From: M55B112 sp040880545
GTDB lineage: Bacteria > Bacteroidota > Bacteroidia > Bacteroidales > GCA-2748055
Reading direction: 5' to 3'
Length of the DNA: 14,633 nucleotides
Assembly: GCA_040880545.1 (NCBI GenBank)
Contig: JBBDIE010000164.1
Coordinates: 1 to 14,633 of the forward strand
Positions 13,477 through 14,633 of the stretch are shown one piece after another; position 1 is the first letter of the stretch; every line of letters starts with the position of its first letter. Made by a program: the position numbers and the translations under genes. The notes beneath the pieces were generated by a model. It had not been told where the DNA came from. It saw nothing but the letters and a program-made list of their open reading frames with translations, and searched no databases.

Positions 13477-14571
13477 TCATACATTGAACCGGATATTGAG
13501 AATATCTCCGTCACCGACCACATAATTTTTTCCTTCCACAGAGAGTTTTCCGGCCACTTTGCACGCCTGTTCCGATCCCAGTTCAACGAAATCGTTGTAT
13601 TTCATCACCTCAGCCCTGATAAACCCCCGTTCCAGGTCGCTGTGTATCACCCCGGCGGCCTGTGGCGCAGTCATCCCTTTCCTGATGGTCCATGCCCTGA
13701 TCTCTTTGGGCCCCACGGTAAAAAACGACATCAGGTTCAGCATGGAATAGGCGGAACGAACCAATTTACCTACGCCAGGTTCAGTCAGCCCCGCATCGGC
13801 CAGAAACTCCTCCCGGTCCTCTTTATCCAGTTCCGAAATTTCAGCTTCCAGTTTTCCGGCAAGCACAAGAACCTCTGCATCGTCCTCTTTCAAAAACTCT
13901 TTAACCTCAGACACGTACCTGTTCCCATTGGTTGCAGAGGCATCATCCACATTGCATACATAGAGGATGGGCTTGTTGGTGAGCAGGTACATATCGTCGC
14001 TGTATTTCTTGTCGGTCTCATTCACCGGGGCAGTAAGTGCATTCTGAAAATTTTCCAGGTGATCACGATAGACCTGCAGTACCTCGATCCCTTTTTTGGC
14101 ATCCTTGTCGCCCACCTTGGCCAGTTTTTCCAGGCGAATAATCTTTTTCTCCACCGATTCAAGATCCATCACCTGCAGTTCCAGGTTAATGGTCTCAATA
14201 TCCCGCACCGGGTTCACCGAACCCTCGATGTGGGGCAGGTTTTCATCGTCGAAACAACGCAACACATGGATCAGGGCATCGCTGTTCCTGATATCCGACA
14301 AAAATGAGTTGCCAACGCCCTCACCCTTATTGGCCCCTTTAGCCAGTCCCGGGATATCAACGATCTCCACCGTGGCAGGAATGATCTTATCGGTAGGCTG
14401 AAAATTTTCCAGGTTATAGAGCCGTGGATCCGGAACATCCACCGTTCCGATATTTGATTTGTTGGATGTGAATGCAAAGCTGGAGATCTCAACCTTGGTG
14501 TTTGACATACAATTGAAAAGGGTCGATTTCCCCACGTTGGCAATGCCAATAATTCCACATTTCAGGGCCAT
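13477..14571 (-). CDS. ychF: YchF/OLA1-family ribosome-associated ATPase
   Basis: This 364-aa P-loop NTPase of the Obg-related YchF family binds ribosomes and prefers ATP. The P-loop is GIANVGKST (9-17), the G3 motif is DIPG (72-75), and the G4 position reads CNVDD (206-210), lacking the NKxD of GTPases as is normal for YchF. A coiled-coil insertion spans about 135-180. The C-terminal TGS domain (about 280-364) is canonical: FFTVGPKEIRAWTIRKGMTA, GVIHSDLERGFIRAEV and the terminal RFNV. The odd part is residues 24-41. Most family members have about NAKAQAANFPFCTIEPNVG there, whereas this protein reads NTKVEISSFAFTSNKSNIG, changing the switch-I/G2 loop. The rest is intact, so this looks like a lineage variant rather than decay. 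Start ATG at 14571 gives MALKCGIIGI, as in homologues. It lies 12 bp upstream of the M14 gene. Confidence 0.93.
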   Translation of the reverse strand: MALKCGIIGIANVGKSTLFNCMSNTKVEISSFAFTSNKSNIGTVDVPDPRLYNLENFQPTDKIIPATVEIVDIPGLAKGANKGEGVGNSFLSDIRNSDALIHVLRCFDDENLPHIEGSVNPVRDIETINLELQVMDLESVEKKIIRLEKLAKVGDKDAKKGIEVLQVYRDHLENFQNALTAPVNETDKKYSDDMYLLTNKPILYVCNVDDASATNGNRYVSEVKEFLKEDDAEVLVLAGKLEAEISELDKEDREEFLADAGLTEPGVGKLVRSAYSMLNLMSFFTVGPKEIRAWTIRKGMTAPQAAGVIHSDLERGFIRAEVMKYNDFVELGSEQACKVAGKLSVEGKNYVVGDGDILNIRFNV

Positions 14572-14605
14572 TTGCTATACTGGTTTTTTGTTTTTATTCG
14601 GGGAG

Positions 14606-14613
14606 TAAAGGTA
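14606..14613 (-). promoter_or_regulatory. -7 promoter box candidate for ychF
   Basis: On the minus strand TACCTTTA (14613-14606) matches TAnnTTTG except for the last base. It lies 34 bp upstream of the ychF ATG. The -33 region would fall at or beyond the window edge, so it cannot be assessed. Confidence 0.3.
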
Positions 14614-14633
14614 GGTTTTTTTTGCTTTCCGGT

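Noticed and set aside
13126..14307. A 393-codon open frame on the + strand
   Set aside because: It lies wholly opposite ychF and the M14 gene, both of which have clear family motifs. The translated product is Phe/His/Gln-rich with no recognisable domain, as expected of an antisense shadow.

Overview
The window reads as a chromosomal segment of a Bacteroidota genome, most likely of the Bacteroidales/Marinilabiliales type. The signs are gldE-gldD, a secreted peptidase ending in a type IX secretion (T9SS) sorting tail, a 30-residue mS38/COX24-like ribosomal protein next to an HU gene, TAnnTTTG-type -7 promoter boxes, and a bacterial GGGP/heptaprenylglyceryl phosphate synthase beside a phosphopantetheinyl transferase. 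Starts are mostly ATG, but rng and the transferase appear to use GTG and gldE TTG.

Layout. Positions 1-151 hold a short palindrome with a G-rich flank and a weak terminator candidate. Positions 152-4530 are read leftward: a DsbD-type thiol:disulfide interchange protein, ribonuclease E/G, the 30-aa basic protein, and an HU-family DNA-binding protein. A divergent spacer (4531-4672) carries a good Bacteroidetes-type promoter for HU and two perfect inverted repeats. Positions 4673-9766 are read rightward: mutY, ssb, gldE, gldD, then a second unit of a 4'-phosphopantetheinyl transferase overlapping by 4 bp a geranylgeranylglyceryl phosphate synthase-family gene. Positions 9797-14571 are read leftward: a PafA-like alkaline phosphatase superfamily protein, a repeat-bearing 362-bp gap, an M14 zinc carboxypeptidase with a T9SS tail, and ychF, 12 bp upstream of the peptidase.

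How it fits together. The HU/rng and mutY/ssb/gldE/gldD block matches a neighbourhood known from Bacteroidota, combining nucleic-acid housekeeping with two membrane/lipoprotein factors needed for gliding and T9SS function in Flavobacterium. DsbD would supply reductant to the periplasm. The M14 peptidase is a likely T9SS cargo. The GGGPS-family enzyme suggests ether-lipid precursor synthesis.

Most of the window is ordinary core genome; I see no defence system, CRISPR array, insertion sequence, tRNA or rRNA. The most unusual item is the PafA-like protein: its fold-level motifs are kept, but nearly all metal ligands and active-site residues known from PafA are replaced, so it is probably a secreted pseudophosphatase with another role. 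Smaller oddities are a divergent switch-I region in YchF, a 3-residue-longer spacing in the MutY iron-sulfur loop, a duplicated 13-aa unit in the SSB tail, and a strong 12-bp hairpin just upstream of rng.
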